In this document: positions 34,961-46,409 of the stretch, piece after piece
Layout: each line of letters starts with the position of its first letter
How positions within the stretch are numbered: the first letter of the stretch is position 1
Assembly (NCBI GenBank): GCA_032622095.1
Contig: CP136064.1
Location: forward strand, 274,745,614 to 274,809,613
Direction: 5' to 3'
DNA: 64,000 nucleotides
Source of the DNA: Siphonodentalium dalli
Taxonomy: Eukaryota; Mollusca; Scaphopoda; Gadilida; Siphonodentaliidae
Made by a program: the position numbers and the translations under genes
Notes under the pieces: generated by a model
The model's input: the letters and a program-made list of their open reading frames with translations, nothing else
Database searches by the model: none
What the model was told of the DNA's origin: nothing

Positions 34961-35215
34961 GACACACGAGGATACATGTACAATTAACACGAGCTTCGAT
35001 GTCAACCAATAGTGACAATAATAACAACAACAACGAGCAGCTATTAGTATTAGTACTATGTTGACAATGCCATGATGCTCAATCTAGTTGACAGTGAGTG
35101 TTCTGAATCTGATTGCTTCAAAGCACATGCAAGTACATATACAAGAGAGGATATACATGTACTGTACGCACCAGTGTAATTCACAAGAGCTTCAATGTCA
35201 ACAACAACAACAGCA
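34961..35215. repeat. Direct duplication about 180 bp apart
   Basis: GAGGATACATGTACA..., ACGAGCTTCGATGTCAAC and ACAACAACAACGAGCAGC near 34968-35040 recur as GAGGATATACATGTACTG, AAGAGCTTCAATGTCAAC and ACAACAACAACAGCACC near 35147-35217. Confidence 0.65.
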
Positions 35216-35629
35216 CCGTAAACAATGAACTGACGCCGCGCAGTGACGGATGATCACATCTACAATTCCAACTTACAAGTACAACTTTACAATTTCACGG
35301 ACCAAGGCAATTCATCCTGTTTTCATCAATTTTCATTGAAACATGTGGATATGAGACATTGTCATTTTTCGCCATGTTATCGTCAAGTTATTACGACAAT
35401 GCACTATTGGTTGGATGTTCTTATCAAACTATCTTTGGCTGACTCACTGATATTATACTAAGTGGCATACTACCAGTATACAGTTTGATGCATCATGCTT
35501 TAAAATTTCATCGAAAAATGTGCGACTACAGGAAAACATTGTCGCCAAGTCATCGCAAACAGTTATTATGGGATTTGCTGTTGTCTTGAAGGTTTCAATC
35601 CCAACTACCGGGTAGCTGTTATTGATAAA
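35216..35629. other. No gene seen
   Basis: AT-rich DNA with a 72-codon chance frame (35243-35461) lacking recognisable motifs. Confidence 0.45.
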
Positions 35630-36126
35630 CAGTACCAGTCAAATGAAGTGGTATATTAACCGCGCTATTTTCGCGCCCAATATCGCAATAATAATGCAAG
35701 TGGAAACGCTTATATTAGCGTGTCGCTTGTGATATTATTGCAATATTTTGCGCTTAATATCTCAATATTTTGCGCTTAATATTGCGCTCAACATTGTGTT
35801 ATTTAAATAAAAGTATTGCTTCTTTTATATTGTTTATTGTATAAATAGAGACAACGTTTTAGATTTGTATATAATGATAGTTGTAAATGCTATATGTAGA
35901 CTATGTTATATTATATGCATATTATTTATCTAATATAAATATAACACTATCGGGTCTGTATGAAATTTAGCGTGCTTAGTATCGCAATATTTTGCGTTCA
36001 ATGTCGCAATAATAAGCGAGACAGATTTTTGGTATTGTGCTATAATCACGAATTTTTCGAAATTAAGCTCGCTCAATATCGCAATAATGGTGCGTCTAAA
36101 AATACCACTTCTTCTAACTGGTACTG
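35630..36126. mobile_element. 497-bp TIR element (MITE)
   Basis: The left end CAGTACCAGTCAAATGAAGT then GGTAT (35630-35654) is inverted at the right as ATACCACTTCTTCTAACTGG then TACTG (36102-36126). The interior contains several copies of AATATTGCGCT / AATATCGCAATAATA in both orientations (35675-35790 and 35975-36090), forming sub-terminal inverted repeats. No clear target duplication and no coding frame are seen, so the superfamily is undecided. Confidence 0.6.
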
Positions 36127-37261
36127 TATTATCATGATGTACGGATTCACCTGTTAAAACAAAAACTGTGTTTACAAGTGACTGGACAATTTCACGCCTT
36201 ACCAAAAGGTATGCCATTAAGATGTTTTACATAGACATGTACATAAATTTGAGTTTTAACTGTGAAACATGTAGCTTTGTTCTTGTTATGTTTTAAATGG
36301 GCATGCCGATTCATGTTTCAGCATGGTCGAAATTAGTATTACTTATTAGTATTGGCTTATCAGCTATTACTAGTATCGTTTTTTATTTACAGCCATATTT
36401 AAACAGTATATACTAGTTAATGAAAGGGGGACACATTACGCGTGCACAGCCTTTTTCCGGATTAAATTCTACGAGGCAGATAAAAAGATTGATCCTCTGC
36501 AAGGTGTCATAAGTATTGTCTATCACTTTATGCATTGAGGATTTACATTTCATCCAAACTATGAATAGAAGAACTAAGATGTAATTTTCAGTTACGAATA
36601 ATACTAGTTTCGACCATTCAAAAACATATGAATCGTAATGATTTGAACATATTTATTGTGACCCACTATATACAATATATATTACACATATTAAATATAA
36701 CAATAATGGTATGAGTGTGGGCACAGAGGATCGGAGCACAAGTTGCCGAACTTATCGGAGATCCTCTCCCCTGGCATTCAATTGCTAATAAATTCAAATA
36801 TCGGAGATGGTTTTAATACAGGTGTATTGTAGAAGTTAATGTTTAAGTGTGGCTGTTGGAGTGGCTGTGGTCTCGCAGAATTGGGGGTAAGGGAAACTAT
36901 AACGAGAAAATTCTGATAATTATAAGATTAAGAGAAACGGTCTGTAGATGAGATAAATTATTACAGCCATATTTATACAGTATATACTAGTTAATGAAAG
37001 GGGGACACATTATGAATCGTAATGCTTCCTCGCACGATATACACGCAAAAATTATATGTATGACGCCATAAAGATGAGACGTTTTACAATTATGTAGTCC
37101 GTAGTTGACTTGTAGATTGCCGAAGCGAACTCGGTTATATACCAGTCGACCCTTCATACTAGTATTTCCCTTCTAGTCCGGGGCTGGTGTTGTGCCTGTG
37201 CATCCAGGTTTAAGTTACAAAGCTGACATCCCCTTCGTCTTGTCTGGCAAAACCATATAGC
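36127..37261. other. No gene; one 52-bp direct repeat pair
   Basis: TTACAGCCATATTTAAACAG followed by TATATACTAGTTAATGAAAG and GGGGACACATTA occurs at about 36388-36440 and again at 36960-37013. The pair bounds a 570-bp segment. Nothing else is supported. Confidence 0.55.
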
Positions 37262-37384
37262 ATATAAATAGTAGCAGTTTGAGTTCCAATCAGCCCATGA
37301 ATCGGGACTGTCGCCGGTAAACGTGTGTCCACCGCATGAAGCGGGACTGTCGCCGGTAAACGTGTGTCCACCGCATAATGAACC
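37262..37384 (-). pseudogene. C-type lectin exon fragment with 39-bp internal duplication
   Basis: On the minus strand GSLCGGHTFTGDSP continues into a second CGGHTFTGDSP, then DSWADWNSNCYYLY. It is clearly related to the exon at 33022-33222 (GSLCGTHTFVGDTP ... EWNSNCYYFF), but the 13-residue CGGHTFTGDSP-x-S unit is present twice (39-bp repeat, 37303-37341 and 37342-37380). A possible splice acceptor (GCAAAAG) precedes it. After the CYY motif the sequence no longer matches the domain and the YLQAKD...C part is missing, so this copy appears truncated. It suggests a tandem duplication of a lectin gene in this region with later decay. Confidence 0.6.
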
Positions 37385-37765
37385 TTTTGCGAGACCCTAT
37401 TAAAGCTCAACTGGGCGATTTTGAAAAAATAGTATAAAAACCCAGAAAGCGGTTTTAGAGTAAACTCCAAAATTAAACGATAATTTGGACGCAAACTGAT
37501 TGGTTATTACTTTTGGATAACTAATATATAGATTTCTTCGCGAATATCACGAAAACTTGCCTTCAGAATACTTTCGGAGCAAATATTGCAGACCGAAGCA
37601 TCGATGGATGACCCATGTAAATGTTCGTTAATTTTCATTCAGTTTTCGCTAATTTTTGGCTAATTTCTCATTTTATACATCAACAAAATGGTGTTTACAT
37701 GTTCTAACACAACAGGTGACCATTTTTAAATATACTTAGTAAAGGGTTTTTCGAAGTATATCTTT
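37385..37765. other. No gene seen
   Basis: AT-rich DNA between the lectin fragment and the minisatellite, with no supported frame. Confidence 0.5.
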
Positions 37766-38705
37766 GGTTGCCGATACTGCTATAAAAGATACATATGTTG
37801 GTTAAAACTGGTAAAAAAAACCAGACAAAAATTGTCTCTGAAACTGGTAAAAAAAAAACACCCATGGTCGCCGAATCTGGTATAAAAGACACCCATGTTC
37901 GTTTGGGGCTGATCAAAAAAAGACACTCATCCTCGGTGAAACTGGTAAAAAAGAAAAACCACGTTGTCAACCTTAAACTGGTAAAAATAAAGACACACAT
38001 TGTCGCCGAAACTGATAAAAAAAAGACACCCATGTTGGTTGAAACTGGTAAAGAAAAAAAGAAAGACAACAACAACGGTCGTTGAAACTGGTAAAAAGAC
38101 ACACATGCTCGCCAATACTGGTAAAAAGACAACAATGGTCGCTGAACTGGTAAAAAGACACACATTATCACCGATACTGGCATAAAAGACACCCATGTTG
38201 GTTGAAACTGGTAACAAAGAGAAAGACAACAATGGTCGCTAAAACTGGTAAAAAGACACCCATGGTCACCGATACTTGTATAAAAGACACCCATGTTGGT
38301 TGAAACTTGTAAAAAAAAAGACTAACATGCTCGATGAAACTGGTAAAAAAAAGACAACAATGGTCTCTGAAACCGGAAAAAATACACATTCTCGCTGAAA
38401 CTGGGTAATAAAAGACACCATTTTGGTTGAAACTGGTAAACAAAAATAGGACAAAAATGGTCGCCGATACTGGTATAAAAGACACCCATGTTGGTTGAAA
38501 CGGGCACAAAAAGGCAACAATGGTCGCTGACACTGGTGAAAATATATCCATGGTCGCCGATACTGGTATAAGAGACAACCATGTTCGCCGATACTGGTAA
38601 AACAGACAACATGATCGCTGAAACTGGCAAAAAGACACATGCTCGCCGAAACTGGTAATGTGACACATATGATCACTGAAACTGATAAAAAGACACACAG
38701 GTTTA
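37766..38705. repeat. Degenerate minisatellite of about 30-37 bp units
   Basis: Repeats of GAAACTGGTAAAAAGACAC then CCATGGTCGCCGATACTGG fill the interval, with length variation in the A-runs and alternating GTTGGTT / GTCGCCG variants. Several overlapping minus-strand frames rich in F, L, P, V and S (up to 196 codons) arise from it and are not considered genes. Confidence 0.88.
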
Positions 38706-41578
38706 ATCAAGTCTCGTTCATAGAAGACGTGACATCACAAAATATAGTCCAGTGCATTTCTGAGAAACAATTCCAAACCCGGAACTAATTGCAACATAAC
38801 TTTTCTTTGCATGAATAAATACATAAACACATTATAAATAAAATACCAAACATAAACAGAAGGAAAATTGTTGAATTTTGTTAAATAAATTTGGAAACAT
38901 TTAGCAAAATCATCAATTTATGGATATTCAGTGGTGTGTATATAAAAAATCAAATCCACATGTCCTTGCAATTTCATGTTCATTTTGTAGAGTTTACGTT
39001 CCTAATTACAGAGCAGAACACTTTTCCCCAGATTCGTTAAGTATTACTTTCTCGAGTTGTGTGCTTTCAAAAGCGAGAGTTTATCTGATTTCGGAGCCTC
39101 AATTTCTTGAAATGATCCAAATTCCATGTTTCATGGTCAACTATTTAAAAAAAAAACTAGAGAAAATGTAGGGGTTTTTCACGTTTTTAATAATTTTCTC
39201 ACTATGTTATGCACAACATGATTACTTTATTCATCTATTCATGTTTAAGAAGACAAAATTATTCTCAGACAAAATGTCCGTTCCATTGTTAAGATTCATA
39301 GGGCTATATGTTAATTTTCTTCACCAATGTTTTTTTAAATTCCTTCATAATTTGCTTAATCTAGTATACTTAAAAGGTTATGAGAAAAGCAGGATATATG
39401 GACATTAATTTATTGAGTTACATGACGTCAAATATGGCATTTCATCACGCGAATTATGTTTCACAGCAAATATGGCAAAGTCCATACAAAAACACCGCGA
39501 ACCGAAACCGTGTTACCTCCCGAACTCTCGATACGGCATCCGCGCATGTCCTCTTATATATCAGGTAGACTTTTTGCTTGACTTGGCTTTCTCAACTCAA
39601 ATAAAATAAAAAAAATTTAATCACGAGGAAATTGAATTTATGGGTGCTACATCTGAGAGAGTATCATATATCAAATATACTATAACATGAATTTTTAAGA
39701 AGATATTAGAAAAATATCAATGATCTATACTAAACTCTTTTCAATAAATTGACGTCGGAAAAGAGTTGCGTTGGCTGTGCGTATTGGATAACACGTTGGT
39801 CATCCTATAATACCCACTGAGGGCAAATCTTGAGTAAACCCAGTTGAGGTCATGAACGAAGAGTACAGGTAGGTTTGTTTTGAGGGATATTTTGTTATTA
39901 ATAGTTTTTCTTCGGACACAACTCCGGATCCACGAGGTGTGTGATGAACCCAACTCGAACCAAATGTTAACAGTTCGACGAATAAACTCAATAAAGTGAT
40001 GGAATGCGCGATGAAGTGTGAGAATAAGCTTCCGTATTTTAATTTTGTGTGTTTTCAGCTTCAAGATTAGTGCGTGGTGATAAATTTGGACAACGTTGTC
40101 AGCGTTCCATTGATATAGATATTATAGTTTAGGAAACTAAATCTACAATCACAGTTATTTGTGCTGCATTTAAGTAGGAAAATATTGACAATTGCATGTG
40201 ACACTCCGCGGTGTCGGAGTAAAATCCGAAGCAGGCAAGATTTTTGCCCGCGTCGGAGTTTACTCCTGCACGCATTACGTTTTACTTTATCGATCTACTG
40301 TATATTTGGAAAGATGTTTTCGTTCGAGTTACTGGGAAGGGATTTGGGGTTTTTATATCAAAACACGTCACGGGTTGAGTGTCCCATATAGACTGATCTA
40401 TGTTTGAATTGTTTTTTTCGAGAAGTGTCTGCACTGAATGTTTTGCTGAATGAAACTTAAATTTATCCCGAAATTCCGAATGTGCTCGACTAAGATTGTG
40501 TCTTTCTCGAGAACTGATATCCGAATTTTCTCTGAACTCCTGCCACAGCATGAACAGGCATTGTCTATCATATACGTCTTCCATTCGTTGGTATAACATC
40601 TAAATTGACTACTTGTAACTAATTAGACTAGCCCTGGTGTGGAAAACTCTAACTGTTATAGCCCGATGTGCGGTTTACTGATGCCCGCAGCGGGGTTTAC
40701 TGCCCGTGTCCGATAGTACAGAAGATAGTACATTTATTGTTATAAACTTCCTTTTTCCCCAGTGATTGTAATTTCTAGGGTTAAGTATATATATAGATAA
40801 GCACAGTACATAGAAGACAAATTATATAGTGAAGAAACACACACGCATAATTAACAAGATCACATTATTGAGTGGTTATGACTGGTAGCAACCGTTGTAT
40901 AAGTTAGGGAGAAGGGAACGAGTATCATTCTATAATAAACGATAGAATGATACACGTCATAGCCAAGGGTATCATGGTATATCAGACCTTATTTGGACGC
41001 ATGATACATCAGGCGTTGGAATAACTACCCGTGCTCTGAAGCGGGAGCTTCACTTACCCGACAACCTTGCTACTACCATCACCTCTGTTCTTCCGCCTAT
41101 GTACTGTGCTTATCGAGAAAGACTTATACATATATAAAGTTATGAAGATCTATGAACTAGTTATTTTTAATGTTTCCGAACACGGCCAATCAACCATTCA
41201 ACTCTAGACGTATCGGGACGCCCGCAGCGGTGATTATAGGATGACCAGCATTGATAAAGGATTAAACTAACCTGTCGTCCCAAACACTGAACACATAACG
41301 GCAAAGAATTGTAGAGCATATCCCTGGAACCGCGCCATCGTAACTCTTCTGTGTGTGACGTCGAGAAACAAAATTGACCGAACCAGAGCTGAACCAGAGC
41401 TCGAATGCGTCGCTATACACAGCACGTGAGGGTTTCGATTTTATGACAAGCAATACCCCATTGTTCTGGTCAATGATAGCTGTCAGAACTTCCGTATTGA
41501 GGATGGGCACTGTGACTTGATGGATTAAAGCACAGGCCCCTGGATGAATACCAGATATACCATTATATACTATACATA
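38706..41578. other. No gene supported in 2.9 kb
   Basis: AT-rich DNA with chance frames up to 107 codons on both strands, none with recognisable motifs. A hairpin lies at 40922-40953. At 40203-40270 GTCGGAGTAAAATCCG and CGTCGGAGTTTACTCC form an imperfect repeat pair. Confidence 0.45.
40922..40953. repeat. Perfect 12-bp hairpin with 8-nt loop
   Basis: GTATCATTCTAT (40922-40933) pairs exactly with ATAGAATGATAC (40942-40953). Confidence 0.75.
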
Positions 41579-43229
41579 TCTCATATATATTTTGAAGACC
41601 TCTGTGTGTTTGTCTGTCTGTATGTTTGTCTGTCTGTCATTAATACAAATCTACGATTCTCGACCGATCGAGACGAAACTAGGTACGTGTGTGTAGTTTG
41701 ACCAGCCGGTGGACGTTGTCGTATCGTGCGACGCCCGTTTCGCGCATGAGCAGACGAGATCTCGGAAACGGGTGGAGCTATCGACTTGAAATTTGCTATG
41801 TGAATGTATCTTGCCCCGGATGCGAATTTTATCGGGTCGCCGAGCCCGTGCGACGCCAGCTTCGCGCATGCGCAGACGAGATCTCGGAAACGGGTGGAGC
41901 TATCGACTTGAAATTTGGTATGTGAATGTATCTTGCCCCGGATTCGAATTTTATCGGGTCGCCGAGCCCGTGCGACGCCAGCTTCGCGCATGCGCAGACG
42001 AGATCTCGGAAACGGGTGGAGCTATCGACTTGAAATTTGGTATGTGAATGTATCTTGCCCCGGATACGAATTATATCGGTCGCCAAGCCCGTGCGACGCC
42101 AGCTTCGCGCATGCGCAGACGAGATCTCGGAAACGGGTGGAGCTATCGACTTGAAATTTGGTATGTGAATGTATCTTGCCCCGGATTCGAATTTTATCGG
42201 GTCGCCGAGCCCGTGCGACGCCAGCTTCGCGCATGCGCAGACGAGATCTCAGAAACGGGTGGAGCTATCGACTTGAAATTTGGTATGTGAATGTATCTTG
42301 CCCCGGATACGAATTATATCGGGTCGCCGAGCCCGTGCGACGCCAGCTTCGCGCATGCGCAGACGAGATCTCGGAAACGTGTGGAGATATCGACTTGAAA
42401 TTTGGTATGTGAATGTATCTTGCCCCGGATTCGAATTTTATCGGGTCGTCGAGCCCGTGCGACGCCAGCTTCGCGCATGCGCAGACGAGATCTCAGAAAC
42501 GGGTGGAGCTATCGACTTGAAATTTGGTATGTGAATGTATCTTGCCCCGGATTCGAATTTTATCGGGTCGCCGAGCCCGTGCGACGCCAGCTTCGCGCAT
42601 GCGCAGACGAGATCTCGGAAACGGGTGGAGCTATCGACCTGAAATTTGGTATGTGAATGTATCTTGTCCCGGATACGAATTTTATCGGGTCGCCGAGCCC
42701 GTGCGACGCCAGATTCGCGCAAGTGCAGACCAGATCTCGGAAACCTCTGTCTGTCTGTCTGTCTGTATGTTTGTCTGTCATTTATACAAATCTACGATTC
42801 TCGATCGATCGGGACGAAACTTGGTACGTGTGTGTAGTTTGACCAGCCGGTCGTCGTTGTCGTATTGGCGAGCCCGTGCGGCGCCCGCTTCGCGCATGCG
42901 CAGACGATATCTCGGAAACGGGTGGAGCTATCGACTTGAATTTGCTATGTGAATGTATCTGGCCCCGGATACGAATTTTATCGGGTCGCCGAGCTCGTGC
43001 GACGCCAGCTTCGCACATGCGCAGACCAGATCTCGGAAACGGGTGGATCTATCGACTTGAAATTTGGTATGTGAATGTATCTTGCCCCGGATACGAATTT
43101 TATCGGGTCGCCGAGCCCGTGCGACGCCAGCTTCGCGCATGCGCAGACCAGATCTCGGAAACGGGTAGAGCTATCGACTTGAAATTTTGTTTTTGAATAG
43201 CCCGGACAACGTCGGGCTCATCGGCTAGT
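41579..43229. mobile_element. Helitron-like non-autonomous element with 122-bp internal satellite, copy 1
   Basis: The left end is TCTCATATATATTTTGAAGA (41579). The right end is a hairpin AGCCCGGACAACGTCGGGCT (43199-43218), six bases, and CTAGT at 43225-43229. A 5' TC, a 3' CTRRT preceded by a short hairpin, and no target duplication are the hallmarks of Helitrons. Inside are a leader with CTGTCTGTATGTTTGTCTG and CGGGACGAAACTTGGTACG-type sequence (41600-41724), about eight copies of a 122-bp unit (41725-42745), a second leader (42746-42867) and about 2.7 more units. The unit holds CGCGCATGCGCAGACGAGAT, GGGTGGAGCTATCGACTTGA and TATCTTGCCCCGGATTCG. Frames of about 84 codons on both strands are repeat artefacts. 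Bivalve elements with internal microsatellite-like arrays are known from Helitron relatives. Confidence 0.7.
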
Positions 43230-43594
43230 CTCATATATATTTTGAAGACCTATGTTTGCCTGTATGTTTGTCTGTATGTCTGTCATTGATACAAATCTAC
43301 GATTCTCGACCAATCGGGACGAAACTTGGTACGTGTGTGTAGTTGTCGTATTGGCGAGCCCGTGCGGCGCCCGATTCGCGCATGCGCAGACGAGATCTCG
43401 GAAACGGGTGGAGCTATCGACTTGAAATTTGCTATGTGAATGTATCTTGCCCCGGATACGAATTTTATCGGGTCGCCGAGCCCGTGCGATGCCAGCTGCG
43501 CGCATGCGCAGACCAGATCTCGGAAACGGGTGGAGCTATCGACTTGAAATTTGGTTGTTGAATAGCCCGGACAACGTCGGGCTCATCGGCTAGT
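43229..43594. mobile_element. Helitron-like element, copy 2 (head-to-tail with copy 1)
   Basis: It starts with the same TCTCATATATATTTTGAAGA, sharing or abutting the final T of copy 1, and ends with the same hairpin (43564-43583) and CTAGT (43590-43594). It contains one leader (43258-43355) and about 1.6 satellite units. The direct abutment with no filler is what rolling-circle replication past the terminator would produce. Confidence 0.7.
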
Positions 43595-43639
43595 AGTATA
43601 TAAAGTGTTAAATAAACGAAATTTTGAAACGAATTGTAT

Positions 43640-44180
43640 TTGTTTCACACGACTGGTCATGGTGCAGATCATTATGTAGAATGTACGTCCATCTAAAGCT
43701 ATTTTGTTTTACACGACTGGCCATGGCGCAGATCACTATGTAGAATGCGTATCCATCTAAAGCTATTTTGTTTTACACGACTGGTCATGGCGAAGACCAT
43801 TATGTAGAATGTACGTCCATCTAAAGCTATTTTGTTTTACACGACTGGCCATGGCGCAGATCACTATGTAGAATGCATATCCATCTAAAGCTATTTTGTT
43901 TTACACGACTGGTCATGGCGAAGACCATTATGTAGAATGTACGTCCATCTAAAGCTATTTTGTATTACACGACTGGCCATGGTGCAGATCATTATGTAGA
44001 ATGCTATTCCATCTAAATCCATGCATCTAAAGCTATTTTGTTTACACGACTGGTCATGGCGCAGACCATTATGTAGAATGTACGTCCATCTAAAGCTATT
44101 TTGTTTTACACGACTGGTCACGGCGCAGACCATTGTGTAGAATGTACGTCCATCTAAAGCTATTTTGTTTCACACGACTT
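43640..44180. repeat. 64-65-bp minisatellite, about 8 copies
   Basis: The unit begins ACACGACTGGTCATGGCGCA, continues GATCATTATGTAGAATG and ends CCATCTAAAGCTATTTTG. Two subtypes alternate (GTACGTCC and GCATATCC after AATG). The array lies only 45 bp from the end of the Helitron-like pair. Confidence 0.9.
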
Positions 44181-44317
44181 TTCTTGGAAAAAAAGTGATG
44201 TTTACAATGATGCTGCTATTGTCCATGCTGTTGTCAGAGATCGCTAGTATAAGATTAACCCAGAGCTAGATCGCTAGCACACATGGTGCAATGGGCCGAG
44301 AGAGGGGTAATAGTTAG

Positions 44318-44463
44318 AGGATATTACTTGGTTTATTTGATAATAGGCCCTACATCAGACCGAGATAACCTCATATCAGCCTGAGAACAAATGTCGAATG
44401 CTGATATGCGGTTACCAAGGGCTGATGTCAGGACTAATATCAAACCAAGTAAGTAATATCCTA
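44318..44463. mobile_element. 146-bp fold-back (MITE-like)
   Basis: AGGATATTACTTGGTTTATT then TGATA at the left pairs with ATATCAAACCAAGTAAGTAA then TATCCT at the right. A second inner pair is AACCTCATATCAGC with GCTGATATGCGGTT. No coding frame. Flanks show no clear duplication. Confidence 0.7.
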
Positions 44464-44689
44464 TTTTTTATTTATCGCCTCTTGGTAACTGACAACTCTT
44501 TCAGATGAGTGACATCACAAAAATCGATATCTACACATTATTTAGCAGTGAAGTAAATTTATGGCATGTCGTAAAACCATATTACTCGGATTTGTGGTCA
44601 TTTGTCATTTTCGCGGTCATTAAAAGTTTGAACTTTCTGTATAAAAATAAATTGAAATGGCGCAAAATAAGGTTGTTGGTATTTTGCGG

Positions 44690-45930
44690 CGATTCTTGGT
44701 GGTTCGCGGCGATTCTTGGTGGTTCGCGGCGATTCTTGGTGGTTCGCGTTGATTCTTAGTGGTTCGCGGCGATTCTCGGTGGTTGTCGGTGATTCTTGGT
44801 GATTCTCGGTGATTCTTGGTGGTTCGCGTTGATTCTTAGAGGTTCGCGGTGATTCTCGGTGGTTCGCGGCGATTCTTGGTGATTGTCGGTGATTCTTGGT
44901 GGTTCTCGGTGATTCTTGGTGGTTCGCGGCGATTCTCGGTGGTTCGTCGCGATTCTTGGTGGTTCGCGGTGATTCTCGGTGGTTCGCGGCGATCCTTGGT
45001 GGTTCGTCACGATTCTTGGTGGTTCGCGGCGATTCTTGGTGGTTCGCGTTGATTCTTTATGGTTGGCAAAGATTATTGGTGGTTCGCGGCGATTCCTGGT
45101 GGTTCGCGGCGATTCTTGGTGGTCCGCGGCGATTCTTGGTGGTTCGCGTTTATTCTTAGTGGTTCGCGGTGATTCCTGGTGGTTCGCCGCGATTCTTGGT
45201 GGTTCGTCGCGATTCGTGGTGGTTCGCGTTGATTCTTAGTGGTTCGCGGTGATTATTGGTGGTTCGCGGTGATTCTTGTGGTTGTCGGTAATTCTTGGTG
45301 GTTCTCGGTGATTCTTGGTGGTTCGCGGCGATTCTTGGTCGTTCGCGTTGGTTCTTAGTGGTTCGCTGTGGTTCTTGGTAGTTCGCGGTGATTCTTAGTG
45401 GTTCGCGGCGATTCTTAGTGGTTCGCGGCGATTCTTGGTGGTTGTCAGTGATTCGCAGTGATTCTTGGTGGTTCGCGGCAATTCTTGGTTGTTCGCGTTG
45501 ATTCTTAGTGGTTCGCGGTGATTCTTGGTGGTTCGCGGTGATTCTTAGTGGTTCGCGGCGATTCTTGGTGGTTCGCGGCGATTCTTAGGGTTGTCGGTGA
45601 TTTTTGGTGATTCTTGGTCGTTCGCGGCTATTTTTGGTGATTCGCGTTGATTCTTAGTGGTTCGCGGTGATTCTTAGTGGTTCGCGGTGATTCTTGGTTG
45701 TTCGCGGCGATTCTTAGTGGTTCGCTGTGATTCTTGGTGGTTCTCGGTGATTCTTGGTGGTTTGCGGCGATTCTTAGTGGTTCACGGTGATTCTTAGTGG
45801 TTCGCGGTGATTCTTGGCGGTGGTTAATCGCGATTCTTTGTGGTTCGCGTTGATTCTTGGTGGTTCGCGGTGATTCTTGATGGTTCGCGGCGATTCTTGG
45901 TGGTTCTCGGTGATTCTTGGTTATCGGACA
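44690..45930. repeat. 20-bp minisatellite, about 60 copies
   Basis: The unit GATTCTTGGTGGTTCGCGGC repeats with substitutions (GTCGGT, CGCGTT, TTAGTGG) and few length changes over 1.24 kb. Long frames with repeating WWF/GGSRRFLVV or SPRTTENHRE patterns on the two strands (up to 145 codons) come from the repeat. It is one of the longest arrays here. Confidence 0.92.
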
Positions 45931-46409
45931 CTCTGTACATACTGTGTGGTACCTTGATGGATTCACACAAGAGCAAAATTGACACAACAATCGGGTCTCT
46001 TTTTGATGAATCTCAAAATGATAATGAAGAACGCAACAAATACAACGTACACAAGGCAATTGCATTTTATAAACCAGGAAGTGGATGTAATGGATTGGCT
46101 TAAAGCAAACACATTATACTGTTGGACATCAAACATAATATCGGATTGTATTCAATTTCATGCAGTTGACAATTTATATATAGTGCCAGTATATTAATAA
46201 GGACAAGGCAAAGGGACTGAAGTATATCACAACGTATTTCTATTGTGATATCAAGAGAATTAAAATCAGAGATTTAAACAGTGAAAACTTTAGAACGAAA
46301 AGGAACAAACTTGGTTGGAAATAAACTGGGTCTCTCAGCTCTCAGAATAAGTCACTCTATAATGCGTTGTGCAATTACGGCGTCGCATTACATGTATAAC
46401 ACACATCAT
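45931..46409. other. No gene seen
   Basis: The frames here (for example 45979-46197 plus) have no recognised domain. The interval lies downstream of the Penelope element's endonuclease remnant. Confidence 0.5.

Noticed and set aside
37704-38710. Overlapping F/L/V/S-rich frames that look like membrane proteins
   Set aside because: Three frames of one strand all look similar because the DNA is a degenerate minisatellite.
41581-43561. Many frames of 70-142 codons with RARATPASRMRRRDLGNGW-like repeats
   Set aside because: They start every 122 bp, exactly the satellite period, on both strands.
44690-46065. Frames with WWF/GGSRRF and SPRTTENHRE repeats
   Set aside because: Products of the 20-bp minisatellite.
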